A stretch of 64,000 nucleotides of DNA from Polytrichum commune. Its lineage: Eukaryota; Streptophyta; Polytrichopsida; Polytrichales; Polytrichaceae. Under the pieces are notes generated by a model that was not told where the DNA came from, did no database searches, and saw only the letters and a list, made by a program, of their open reading frames with translations. Positions within the stretch are counted from its first letter, which is position 1; every line of letters begins with the position of its first letter. This document shows positions 22,440 to 33,340 of this stretch, piece after piece. The stretch lies in assembly GCA_950295325.1 (NCBI GenBank), contig OX485804.1:20088001-20152000 (forward strand), given 5' to 3'. The position numbers and the translations under genes were made by a program.

Positions 22440-22700
22440 TATTCATTAAACCTAGAATGGTGTCCAATATTTCGTGCACATATGGTTGTAATACATGTCT
22501 TTTTGATGTCCATTCTTGATGACAAGCCTCACAATGCACCACTCAAATGTAGGTGTCCAAATAGGAAGAGTGGCAACAGAAGGGCCACGTACCTCATATG
22601 GTAGCAGAATCCAGCAAGTGTCAGCTGTCAATGAAAGACCCTTCTTTATGAGTACCCAAAATATAAAGCGTGTCATTTGAACACTTGATGACAACATTTG
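22440..22700. repeat. Divergent R1-related fragment
   Basis: Resembles 33180-33340 and, more distantly, 28980-29110: a GAGCACATAGTCCAAT-like start, then ACACATGTCTTT, a GATGYCCATTCTTGA-like middle and CACCACTCAAATGTAGGTGT. It lies just downstream of the 3' end of the MICU gene. The resemblance is weak and was judged by eye. Confidence 0.4.
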
Positions 22701-22886
22701 ATGACCTACATAACACTAGCAACGAGAAAATGTACACCTGGTCAGAGCTGGTTACCAGCATCTACTGACAACTCTTATGTCCCTTCCAATCAGCTAAACA
22801 GGTACTTAGGAAAGTAACTCAAACTCAAAACTCTTCTCTATACATGTCCCTATGATTGTGCTAAAGTTCAGGGGGAAAACCATCAT

Positions 22887-25800
22887 CTACAATAACCAGG
22901 GCTTTTGGCAATCTTTAGCACAATTCCACCAGCATTTTACAAACTTTATGACTCCAGTCTCAGTTGGATCTACAATGTCCCTTTCGCGTCTCTGCAGCAC
23001 TCCTAGAAACTCCTCCATGCTTAATGTACCGTCTCTGTTGGTGTCAAAAATGTGGAATATTATATCAACCACTGAATTAGAAATTGGGGCATGGCAAATC
23101 TGCAAGACATTCAGAAGCACTAATCAGCAGCAGACAAGAAACTCCCAACTTAAATCGCTCAAAATAAGTTAAAAGGTGTTGTTAAAACCAGAATCAAAGG
23201 CACAATATCTCCACGATGTTCTAAAGAGAAGTAGCTACTACATTAGCAGATGCTGACTTTGCTCAAATTATCAAATGTAAATGGTTAGCTTGCTACTATA
23301 AAGGCAAGAATTCTACATCCAAATTCTTGGCACTTTGATACAAACAACTAACCCTTGAAGGACCAAGGGGATCAATGTCCAATCTAGACACACAATTCCT
23401 ATGAGCCTCACCATGTCTTCATATTAGAATTTATGAGTTTGCAACTTTATCAAGTACATTATCTTAAGTCAATGAGAGAATTAAAATATACTCATATGTG
23501 GCATTGATGATCAAATATGTTGAGTATGTAAATGCATCCAACAGCACCCAGGTTGTGTATTTGACAGATTTGAAAAGCACACTAGAAGAATGAGTTGATT
23601 TTACACAGGGACAATTTTGACACAATTAGCTTTACATTGTGCATGGAGAGACCCAGAACCTGGACCTCTTGGAAGCTTAGGGATAAGAGACACATGCCCC
23701 TGTACAAGGATATTATGACTTACCAATCAAATGCTTGCATGAAGTAAAGTCACTCAAGCTAAACTTAGACTATGGCATTTGTTACACTTTCAGCTCTCAT
23801 ATTGGCTAGAAACATATACGTAATGGAGATTTGATAATCAACTCAAGGAATCTGAAGTAACGGACCTTGTCAGCAGCACGCTGGACATCCTCCTTGGACA
23901 ACTTCCCCTGAATCTTCCCAAAGCTGGAGATGGCCAATGCCATGATTGGAAGTTTCTTTCGCAACTCTGCAAATTGGCAGAATTCCTGCATTGTGCAGAA
24001 TATGAAACCCAACTCAGGCACTCTCCAATACTGCTGTATGTCACTATCACAAATATCAATGGGTATATTGACATCTGTGACAGTTCTCATGTTGTTTTTT
24101 CCATCCCATAGTCTGCTTTTCCAACCTCAATACAAGTAAAAGCAAGCTAGAACTGTGCTCCTTGAAGTTCCTGAGTCCTTAGAAAGTCACACAAGACAAT
24201 ACTTTCCAACCAACAGAAAAGTGGCGTCAACTAGCACAACAAAATACATGACTGACCAAGCAGTAGCATACACCAGGACATTGAAGGTGAAAAACAACAA
24301 AATATAAACTCTTAACTAGAGTCAAATGACCTTGAGTCCTTACGTCTAGACTTATGCGCATGGAGGCAAAGTGAGGATCTGTTGTAAGGTCCTGAACTCG
24401 GTCCAAGTAATGATGAAACATTGACAGATCTGCAGAAGCTGCCATTGACAGACCAAGATCTGCAGCTGAGATAGTCCCCCGATTCTCAAAATCATAGTGT
24501 GAAAATTCAAGTCGGAGAATCTGTCAGATAACAAGAGGAGTGATGTCAGTCATTTGGTCCCCAACAAGTATCAAAATGATATTCTATTTGGTCTATGATA
24601 TGAAATGAATAATTCACACAACCAATTAAAAAAAGGAAGTGAAAATTCTGAAAAACTTCAAAAAGTGGCGTCAAAAAGTCATATGTGGCAACGGAGATCA
24701 GATATATGTGGTATGTATTTGATTCTAGGTCACTGTAACGAGCTCAAATCTCCTTGTAATTCAATTTACACATATGTATGCTCCAATCAAAATAAAAATA
24801 TCCAATTTTAGATAGGGTGACATCCTGACCCTTTGACCATCAATAAATCATTTTAAACCCCTCCATATGACAACTCTGTACGTCTTTCAGAACATTAAGG
24901 GTTGAAGCCATCAGAATGATCATATCTAAAAATCAGCAGCCCTCAATACCTAGTTCAAAAGATAAAACTGACCTGTGATCCCTAGTTCTTAATTGCTCTC
25001 CAAATGAAGGGACATGCAAACACTTACAAACTAACATAATTCAAATCTCTGGTGATATGTGGTGATTAGGTGACCTAGTTAATGATTACTTGAGTGCCAA
25101 AGCAGGACAAACAGTCACCTCTTTGTGAAGATCCCTCAAAAACTTCTCAAACTGTTCAAGTGGAAGTTGACGCTTTCCATCCTTCCCAAAAAACAACTCA
25201 ACCAGGCCAGCATTTTCAATATCACCAGATACTGTCATGCCTGTGCGAAGACCATGAGTATGTGAAGAGCCATGTCGGGTCTGTGACCGCATCCATGTCA
25301 TCACGTTCTTAAACTCCTCTCTTTCAATTACCCTGTGACACTAACTACAATCCATCAGTACCCACGTTCAAAGCAGTCACTGAAAGCCAAATAAGAAGTA
25401 AACATGTGTTGAAAAACAATATATGGTGAAGGCTAAATCAAGTAAAGACTATATCACAACACAACACAACACAGCACCCTTACAACAAAGAATGCTCTCC
25501 TGATGAGATTGTAGGAAAATTCAACAAAAATCAGCACTATGTTCATCCAATGCAAGTGCCTTCTCTGCATTTTCTCAATATCAACTTTCTCTGAATGAAG
25601 TTAGAAGAATAAAACTTACCCATTCCCATCCAGATCAAACATTCTGAATGTGGCATGAAAGCTCTTCTCGGGGATGCTCAGTAGTGTAACAAAGAATATG
25701 TACCTACATCAATTCAGGTATATAAGGATGCGCAAGTCTTTGCATTGTAAGTACATCAAAGTAATTAAAGTCAGGCTACACTACAATCTGGCCCACTCTA

Positions 25801-28103
25801 ATCATGGCCTTACTCTGGAAATGAGATGAGTCCATCTCCATCTGTGTCAAACAGCATAAAGAACTTTGAGGGAGAACACCGTAACTCCCCAGGTGGCCTC
25901 TCTCCTCCAAGATAACCCTCCCTCACTATGTGTGACCCTGTCGGTGGGAACACTGGAACTACTGCTCTCATCAAATCAGCAGCTGTCATGAAAGTATGCC
26001 CATGCTCCTGTTTCACTGATGAGAAATATTCGAAGACCTGTAAACCCAACTCCATGTCATCATGTGCTTTTTGTACCAGTGGGTTCACACACAGCACAAA
26101 CACAAAGATTTCTGGTGCCATGTTTTTGAGACTGTCAAAGATTGACCGAGAGACTATGCATTAAACAGGACAAGGAGGGAAGGGTACCTTCTCAGGAGGG
26201 CTACGTAGACGAAGTCGTCGTTCGTAATTAAAGAACACACGCCGCCTGTACGCTTCTGCAGCCATAACCACATCCTGCATGTTTGTCATCACTTTGTAGA
26301 GAACAGAAAACCAAAAGTGGTTCCTTGTAGTTCCTCACTTTGGTATGCAATCAAGAGGTGCTAAGGCGAATTTGACTCTTGATGGACCAAAATAGGTTGC
26401 TCTTCATTCAAATTCAAACACTATCGCCAAGCATGAACCACAAGTGGAAAGAAATTATTAATTATGTATGAAAAATAACCAATGATAAATCATAGGGTTC
26501 TAAATCCCAACAAATTTTCCCATTGAGTTCAAGGATAACTCTAATGTGACCACCAGCTTCTACTCAAATCAAGAAATCAGAAGCTGCTGACGAATGGCTA
26601 AAAAAACACCATCGTCCATGTGATCAACCTACATCGCACATGAACTCTTCTCTTGGTATTTTCATCTTGCATTTTTATGCTTGCAAGATGAATTCAAGTG
26701 TTAATTCAAATGTGGAGTTAGTGACATGAGATGCTGAAATTGGACTTTTCAGCAGTCCATGGTGATTTCCATTGACTTTCCTTACCAACCACTGTGATCA
26801 AGACTAGCAACCCCACAATTGGGCATGACTACATTCTAGGTTTACACAGTGTGATCACCAGCTTCTACTTCAATCAACAAATCAGAAGCTGCCAATGAAT
26901 GGCCAAAATCAACACCATCGTTCATTTAATATAATATACATTTTCAAACTTTATAATGCCGAGGGCGCCTGGGCATTGACTCAGCCGCCGTTCCAAAGTT
27001 CCAAAACAGTCAGTTGTCGACAACCACATGTTGAGTGGATGGTGCAGGATAGCCCATGACATTAATTCATGCACAATCATTCATGTGATCTTATATACAA
27101 TTTAAAACTTTAGAATGGCATGGGCACATGAGTGTCGATGCAGCCGCCATTCCAGAGTTCCAAAATGGTCAGTTGTCCACAAAAGCATGTTGAGCACACG
27201 GTGCAGGATGCCCAGGACACTAATTCATACACTGTCATAAACTGTCATACATGTAACCTTTTATACAATTTGGAACATTAAAATGGCAAGGTGCATGGGC
27301 ATTGACACAACCGCCATTCCAAAGTTCCAAAACTGTCGCCTATTGACAACGGCATGTTAATTAGACAGTGCAGGATGGCCTGGGACATTAATCCAGGCAC
27401 CGTCATTCATGTAGTCTTGTATACAATTCAGAAGTTTAGAATATCAAGGGCGCATGGACGTTGACACAGTCGCCATTCCGAAGTTACAAAACAGCCTGTT
27501 GCTGGATGGTGCAGATGGCCCGGGACATTACTTCATGTGCACAGGTGCAGCAGCAGCAAGGCCCAAACTAGTCACTCTACATCGTACATCATATCCTCTC
27601 TTGGTAAATTCATCTTGCAAGTCATCAGAATCGCTCAGACCCTAAACCCTAAACTCACCGCTGAGGAAGAAGGTCGGTTGCGAGAGCTTGGAAGCCGGTA
27701 TCTTCCCCATGGGCGAAGGCGGCAAGGTCTGCTCTACAGCCTGGCAAGCTGCAGATTCGTCACCTCGATCCACCGCCAGAGCCACCGCTCCCGCGCCTGC
27801 ACTTGCAAAAATCGCCGCAGCCCATCCTGTCCCCTGGCCACAGGAATCCCCCGCACCCAATCCCAATGAAGCTCCAGAAGCCCAGCGGGAATAGGCTTCC
27901 GCCACTACGCGGGGCCGTTCAGTCCAGGCAGCGGAGGCAACCGTGGATTCCAAGGAGGCGATGATGGCTTTGGTCGATGTCGCTCGAGTTGTAAGCGCAT
28001 GTTGCCGGTAGAGCTCCCGAAGCAACGCCCACTTGCCAACTTTCATGTTGCTTCCGTCGATCGGGCCTCCCAATGGTTCAATTTCGTGCAACAACTTGAG
28101 CAC
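22887..28103 (-). CDS. MICU: MICU-type mitochondrial calcium uptake protein, complete, 8 exons
   Basis: Exons on the minus strand are 28103-27659, 26255-26188, 26037-25814, 25703-25620, 25332-25119, 24520-24344, 23985-23866 and 23099-22887. All introns are GT-AG and every phase fits, giving 1545 nt (514 aa plus stop), close to the plant MICU length of about 500. Residues 1-148 hold a basic, Ser/Ala-rich presequence and a hydrophobic Ala/Gly helix at about 93-111. The core starts EAYRRRVFFNYERRLRLRSP. Three canonical EF-hand loops are visible: DTDGDGLISFPE (235-246), DLDGNGVIEREE (269-280) and DTNRDGTLSMEE (463-474). By family knowledge MICU gates the inner-membrane calcium uniporter from the intermembrane space. 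Three EF-hands, not two, is the plant form. The start could be Met20 (28046), which gives a more typical targeting peptide. The gene is intact. Intron 1 carries a four-unit tandem repeat. Confidence 0.93.
26930..27545. repeat. Tandem repeat in intron 1 of MICU, about four units of 160 bp
   Basis: Units begin near ATACAATTTAAAACTTTAGA (26930, 27100, 27260, 27420) and contain GGGCATTGACACAGCCGCCA, TTCCAAAGTTCCAAAA, a GTCAGTTGTC-like stretch, GGTGCAGGATGGCC and GACATTAATTCATGCAC. The last unit is shortened. Within the same intron, 26555-26640 and 26855-26935 are another pair of related segments (ACCAGCTTCTACTYMAATCA). The array is non-coding and does not disturb the splice sites. Confidence 0.8.
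27641..27654 (+). promoter_or_regulatory. Telo-box-type motif at the exon 1 / intron 1 boundary of MICU
   Basis: CCTAAACCCTAAAC is present. On the gene strand it reads GTGAGTTTAGGGTTTAGGG, so two telomere-type units start inside the splice donor itself. AAACCCTAA boxes near the 5' end or in the first intron of plant genes are known to raise expression in dividing cells. A role here is inference. Confidence 0.35.
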
Positions 28104-28410
28104 ACATCTCCAACTAAGATGAATTACTCTCCCATGCGATGAGTTTCAAGTTTGGAGAAGCATGTTTGCATTTCGGAATTGGCTCCGGGTTCGATGAGGG
28201 AGTGAGGTGCGATTCCGCTTCTCTCAGGAATTCGAGAGCAAGTGACCCGGGCAAGCTTCTTCCCAATAGTAGCATTCGAAAAGGGGCTGCCAGCTGTTTG
28301 AACTTTGACCTGGCTGGCATTTTGTAATCCCACCAGTTTCTTTATATCTGCCCTCTACCTTTATGTGGGCCTCCTCCTATCTTTGTAGAGGATCTCATTT
28401 AGATGTTCAC
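28104..28410 (-). promoter_or_regulatory. Upstream region of MICU
   Basis: Some 300 bp separate the MICU start from a MITE. No clear TATA box or CpG-rich core is seen. The short ORFs on both strands here have no family resemblance. It is likely the 5' leader and proximal promoter, by position only. Confidence 0.3.
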
Positions 28411-28413
28411 TAA

Positions 28414-28784
28414 GAGCAAGCCCAGTGACTTCTTGCATCTGCATCCGGGAACGGAAAGTGGGCTCCATCCGAGATGCAGAAGCAGATGCATGTAAGTCGG
28501 CCAGTCATGCCTGCATACAAGCAAAAGTTGCTCCAATGCAAGGGAAGGGTAGGCACTACGAAGTCAGCAGCTGGCTTGTCTTATCTGACAAGTACCGCGT
28601 CTTATTGAAATAGCAGACTCCCTGCACAAGTCGACGTTATGCAGGGATGGCGTCAATTCCTGCTTAAATTTTCATCCGAAATTATCCTTAACATGGACTA
28701 CTGGGCCTCTTACCTGGATCTGCATCTGCATCGCGGATGAAAAGTGCATATGCAGATGCGGATCTAGGGCCACTGGGCTTGCCC
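28414..28784. mobile_element. Harbinger/Tourist-type MITE, family M2, 371 bp
   Basis: The terminal inverted repeats are GAGCAAGCCCAGTG (left) and CACTGGGCTTGCCC (right, complement GGGCAAGCCCAGTG), differing at one base. TAA is duplicated on both sides (28411-28413, 28785-28787), the 3-bp target of the PIF/Harbinger superfamily. Sub-terminal sequence is also inverted (GCATCTGCATCC against GGATCTGCATCTGCATCG-like text). It has no coding capacity. It lies about 310 bp upstream of the MICU start, so it may form part of that promoter region. Confidence 0.85.
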
Positions 28785-28809
28785 TAAGGTAGTGGGTCTT
28801 GGATGGGAA

Positions 28810-29130
28810 TACCTTTTCCGACTATCCCACACATGTGATTAGTACACGATTGTTAGCAAATCCAAACCGAGGCTGTAGTCACTTTCCTCATAGTTTTCGG
28901 AGCTCATATGAAACATCAAAGTGAAGATTCTCATGTTCATTAAATGGGATCATATACGTCTTTTCCAATTATGTTGATTATTGAGTCTAAAATAGTTATC
29001 ATATTTTGAGCATGTAGTCTAATGTTTTTGAAACACATGCCTTTTTTATATGCGTTCTTGAAGCTGCATCAAATCATATGCCACTCAAATATAAGTGTCC
29101 TTAATAAAATGTAACCTAATAAGGGAATCA
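28810..29130. repeat. Partial R1 copy with empty insertion site
   Basis: Collinear with 14275-14550 (TTGTTAGCAAATCCAAA, GGAGCTCATATGAA, AGATTCTCATGTTCATTAA, TTTTGAGCATGTAGTC, TGCCACTCAAATA). It reads directly across the place where the 544-bp element sits in the copy at 10.5-12.5 kb. Confidence 0.6.
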
Positions 29131-31500
29131 TATGTCCCTTAAGGGGAAGATTAGGGATCTCATTGTGAGATGAGGTTCTTCAACCCCTATTAACCTGTGA
29201 ACATACTTTGAGAGTGCCTTAAGTCATTGTAATCCTTGAACTTAGAGATGAAACTTGAGTGGAAGATGGGGTTTAGAGTCCATAGCTACTCGGTGTATTT
29301 TGGAATCTAGATGCCAGGCACTAGGAGCATAGAAGTTAAGCAATCTCCTATTGGTTGTTGGTCCCCAATCAACCATGTGAACCACAACATTGAGGATGCG
29401 TCATTTGCATGTGATTCAAGTTTCCTATCACACTAAACATCTAATCTAGTGTTGCGTTGAAAATAACGTGCTATCAATGTGTTATTTTAAAAGGTGACCT
29501 CCATGACTAATCATGCAACACCAAGATATATAATGATATATGATTATACACACACACACACACACACACATACAATCCTAATGGCAACCACAATAGCAAA
29601 ATATTACATTGCTTTCTTTTTGTGAGCTAGAAAATAATTAAAATATTATGAAGTGTCAACAAATTACTATGGGACAATCTAATTGCACATAGTGTTCACG
29701 ATCTCAAATCTCGTTGGGATCCCCACTAACGTGTCATGTCCTCATTGGGCACAAACATGTTGATTACAAATTGTATCATGCAGTATCCTTGCAAATACAT
29801 GATGGCCATCACTACATCCGATACCATACACATGTCACCCCTCTTACATATTGTAGCAAGGTTCTTGGTGCTACTACCTAGTCGCTCTTACACCTCCTTA
29901 GGGAGATCACAAGCTATATTCTTTTGTAAACCGTGTGTGGTCAGGGGTTGATTAAAGATGGGATATTTATCTAAATTACTTGAATAATTGGCACCCTATT
30001 AGTAGATAAAATGGTACTTTGAGATAATTTTCAAGACCCTACACATAAATACAATTCACACCATGAATAAATTTTATAGACACTATTTTGTTTGTGAATT
30101 GTATCATTTATCTTAATATTGGAATTTTGACATAAATTGACATTCATTCTTAACAAAACTGTTACAACAAAATAACATGAACAATATATGAAAATATAAT
30201 TAGATGGTACATGGTTGCAACACTATCTTGAAACAATCTAGGATTATCTTGAAATTCTCAATGACCACCCCCATGCTTGCCAACATCTAAATGCAAGGAC
30301 TTTTAATCAATTAAGGCAACTTCTCATCCAATCCAAAGTCATTCATTGAACCTCACATGATTTCTTTGTTCCTCCAAACATAGTAGACTCTACTTTATCA
30401 ATGAAAATCATGTACTACCTATATTTTTCATACTACCTAATTTAGATATAATATTGTGTGGGTCATTTCATCCAAGCTAAAGTTATTCCAAAATATATAT
30501 AAACACTTTCTCTCTTGAATTGAAAGTACCCTACACTTCCTTCTCACGTGGACCTTTAATAAAATTTCGATAGTGATCTCCCCGTGTACAACTTGGTAGG
30601 TAACACGACAACATGACGAGGACACCAAGTTTCTAGAGCTTGTAGCAGGACTCCTCGCATTAAATATGTCCTAGATGACCATCGTTGAGCTGGTTATTGG
30701 ACATTCAACCGATCAGCTTGACATGGACAAAAAAAATGGAATCATGGATGATGTTGCGCCTACACAGATGGAACATTGTGACGAGTTCTCTTAACCCTTA
30801 TGCTCTTGGATGAGCGATCAGTTATGTACCCCATATTCAGTGTAGTTCATTCCTACCCTTTTGTGTGAAATTTTGGCTGCGGTGAACCAACGCGTACACT
30901 GGTTCCTTGGAGGCAAGGGTTTAGGCATCCAACAAGGAAGAGTGTTAAAATACACCAGAATCTGCACAGGCCTGGTGAATGCCAAGCTTTGAAACCCAAA
31001 TGGATAGCTGGCACTAAGTTACAAACTTGAGTGAACTCAAGCATACATGATAAGTTTAACAGCAGCTAGCCATACATGAGCTCCGGCGTTACAGACCACA
31101 CCACCCACCCGCTACCTTCTTGCCAAGCCCGTCGGTCGGCCGCCTGAGTTCGGAGTAGCTCGGAGGCTAATTATTATCACAGGATCATCAGCTAGCAGCG
31201 TTAATTGAAGGTCCGCATCTATCCTTGCAGCTTCGTCAGTCTAATGGCCCACTTCTGCTTAATTACATCTAGTTAGACTGGGGATCAATGCAATGTATCT
31301 CACAGCCCCATATATGGTAGACAACAGGGCTGCTACAGAGGAGATCCGAAACTGTGTCCACGCCAAGACATGAATTTCATTGCAACTAACTGGTTCCGAT
31401 AGACTCGTGTGATCATATTGATGAACTTATGGGTTCCCTTGTGATCGTCTTTCGATCAGGTGCGGATACATCTGGGGATCGACGACGTTGGGTAATATAT
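29131..31500. other. Gene-free stretch with (AC)n microsatellite and SINE-like head
   Basis: Contains an (AC) run at 29548-29570. At about 30560-30610, ATTTCGATAGTGATCTCCCC GTGTACAACTTGG resembles the head at 53155-53195 and may be a tRNA-derived SINE start. The remaining DNA is AT-rich without recognisable coding sequence. Confidence 0.4.
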
Positions 31501-31509
31501 ATATGTGTT

Positions 31510-31905
31510 GGTACAGACAGGTCGTGTAGCTGGTTTAGGAGCAGAGGCAATTAGGGACAATTAATTTGCACAGGAGCCTGTGGTTCGTATATAAAATTAC
31601 ATGTGGGAGTGGTGGTTCGTCAGAGGTATATATTTTATTGACTGGATGTTCATCACTGTGTTTTCTTTTTGTAAGTCATGGACAAGATTTTGACTTTTGA
31701 TCAGTAGGTTGGTCAATCGTGCCAAGATTGATACATGGGGTGTTTGGTGAGTCATGCTGTTGCAGGTTAAAGCTAGGTGTAGGCTTAGGACAGGCGGTTA
31801 GAGACAATCTGTACAGAGATCCTGCGGTACATATTATGAATTAGCTGTGGGTATTGGGATTAATTAGTTAGAGATATTCACGTCCTACTAGATGTTCATC
31901 AGTGT
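31510..31905 (+). repeat. Duplicated segment in the 5' region of the STIG1-like gene
   Basis: 31510-31680 and about 31750-31905 share the order of a TTAGGRCAGG- or TTAGGAGCAGAGG-like start, AATTAGGGACAAT / GTTAGAGACAAT, CAGGAGCCTGTGGTTCGTAT / CAGAGATCCTGCGGTACATA, and GATGTTCATCACTGTG / GATGTTCATCAGTGTG. The first arm contains TATATAAAA at about 31589, a reasonable TATA element. The second arm runs into the ORF upstream of the chosen start codon. Confidence 0.55.
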
Positions 31906-31981
31906 GTGTGTTTTTAAACCTCTCTGCGGTCAAGCAGAATTTGAGCGCAGGTCGAGCCGGAAGATCGTCGGCTGCATTCAT

Positions 31982-32590
31982 ATGGCAATTGAAAGACTGG
32001 TGCAGTGTGCAGGCAGCACACGCAGCTTCCAAATCATTTCCACTCTGTTGATTGCAACTGCTCTTATAGGGCTCATGTGTCTCCCCAACCTTTTGCCCTT
32101 GCCCATCTCGGACAGATTGAACATCATGGCCACGACGTCATCGCCACCTCGGTCTCCAGTTACCGTACCTCCGGACATTGATGCAGATCATCATATCGTC
32201 CCCATGACTAGCTTTGCTCCGCGTCAGAGTCACGCGAGGATGGGTCAAAACTATGATCTGAGAAGGAATATTATACGGTTTGGTCCCCGAGGTCCAGATG
32301 GAATTAGATTCGCATATGATGGTCCTAGCTTGCGAACGATGAGGAATCATCCCAACTGCACTGTGCCGGCGGGGTATTGCAACTTGCTGGAGAGCTGCTG
32401 TGGGAGTTATTGTGTGAATATGGCGAGTGACCCAGATAACTGTGGGCGCTGCAGCCGTGTGTGCAAATGGGACAGGGCTTGTTGCAATGGCAAGTGCAGG
32501 CGCCTCAGCACCGACGCCAAGAATTGTGGGACTTGCGGCACCAAGTGTGCGCCTGGAGTGAAATGCATTTTTGGCCTCTGTAGTTACTGA
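31982..32590 (+). CDS. STIG1-domain secreted cysteine-rich protein
   Basis: A single exon of 202 aa from this ATG. The frame is open upstream to another ATG at 31892, which would add 30 residues. I prefer the later ATG because it puts a hydrophobic signal or anchor segment (FQIISTLLIATALIGLMCLP, about 17-36) near the N-terminus. A Ser/Pro-rich linker follows, then from about residue 125 a 16-cysteine module: CCGSYCVN, DNCGRC, CCNGKC, KNCGTCGTKC and a C-terminal GLCSY. This is the STIG1 pattern of stigma-specific protein 1 relatives. Seed-plant STIG1 proteins are extracellular peptides acting in exudate secretion and pollen-tube signalling. In a plant without stigmas the role is unknown. No intron or damage is seen. 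Both flanks carry short duplications. Confidence 0.86.
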   Translation: MAIERLVQCAGSTRSFQIISTLLIATALIGLMCLPNLLPLPISDRLNIMATTSSPPRSPVTVPPDIDADHHIVPMTSFAPRQSHARMGQNYDLRRNIIRFGPRGPDGIRFAYDGPSLRTMRNHPNCTVPAGYCNLLESCCGSYCVNMASDPDNCGRCSRVCKWDRACCNGKCRRLSTDAKNCGTCGTKCAPGVKCIFGLCSY

Positions 32591-32684
32591 TCGTTATCGT
32601 TCATGCGTGAATATGTCTGGGCCGCATTAATTGGGGCATTCGACCAACGTTCGAATTACGCAGGTCAAAACGACAGCATGTGGT

Positions 32685-33020
32685 TTGCACGTATGTGGTT
32701 TTACATCACGCATCCTTTCACAAATCGAATGTCAAGCGAAGTTGGGCTCCGCTCGCTGCTTGTGATCAATTAGCAGAAATACATGATGTCCGTATTTGGG
32801 AGGAATTTTGGATCAGTGTCCTTCGGTGGCAGGCTTGGATCAGCATCGTCAGATTATAGGCGTTTGCATGTAGTTTGATTACAGTATGATGCAAGCATTT
32901 ACAAATTCAATGCCAATCGAAGGCTTCCGTGTACAGTAATCAAGTAGATATGCAAGTTAATTCTTAATTATGTGGAGGGAATTAGCTTGGATCAGGGCCG
33001 CCCGGTGGCAGGAGTTGTTG
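32685..33020. repeat. Duplicated segment 3' of the STIG1-like gene
   Basis: 32700-32855 and 32880-33020 are related: TTTCACAAATCGAATGTCAA / TTTACAAATTCAATGCCAA, GTGATCAATTAGCAG / GTAATCAAGTAGATA, GGGAGGAATTTTGGATCAG / GGAGGGAATTAGCTTGGATCAG, then CGGTGGCAGG in both. This is a local duplication of about 180 bp that probably affects the 3' untranslated region. Confidence 0.55.
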
Positions 33021-33179
33021 CCTGTGGTTTTACGTCAATATTCGGATGTTCAAATATCCAATTACAAGTGTATGCAAATTGCGGAGATTGTCATTTCAAG
33101 CTTCAGAATCAGAATTTTGATGCCAAAGTGAAATGCCTTTCAGAGATTTTCTCAATTGTGGTCATTGTTGAATCGAGAT

Positions 33180-33340
33180 TGGTGTCTATATGTTGAGCAC
33201 ATAGTCCAATCTCATTGTAACACATGTCTTTCTCTCGATTGCAAATCCTGTCATCTAGCACTCAGATATAGACGTTCAATCAAGAAGAGTGGCCTCATGA
33301 GGCACATACTTAAGGGCCTCAAGACATCAACCATGGGTGT
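33180..33340. repeat. Divergent R1-related fragment
   Basis: GAGCACATAGTCCAATCTCA, TAACACATGTCTTTCT, CTAGCACTCAGATATAGAC and AAGAAGAGTGGC parallel the fragment at 22440-22700. Only the general order is conserved. Confidence 0.35.

Noticed and set aside
27537-27894. Plus-strand ORFs of 68-110 codons
   Set aside because: They are antisense to exon 1 of MICU, which is supported by phase-perfect splicing and family resemblance.
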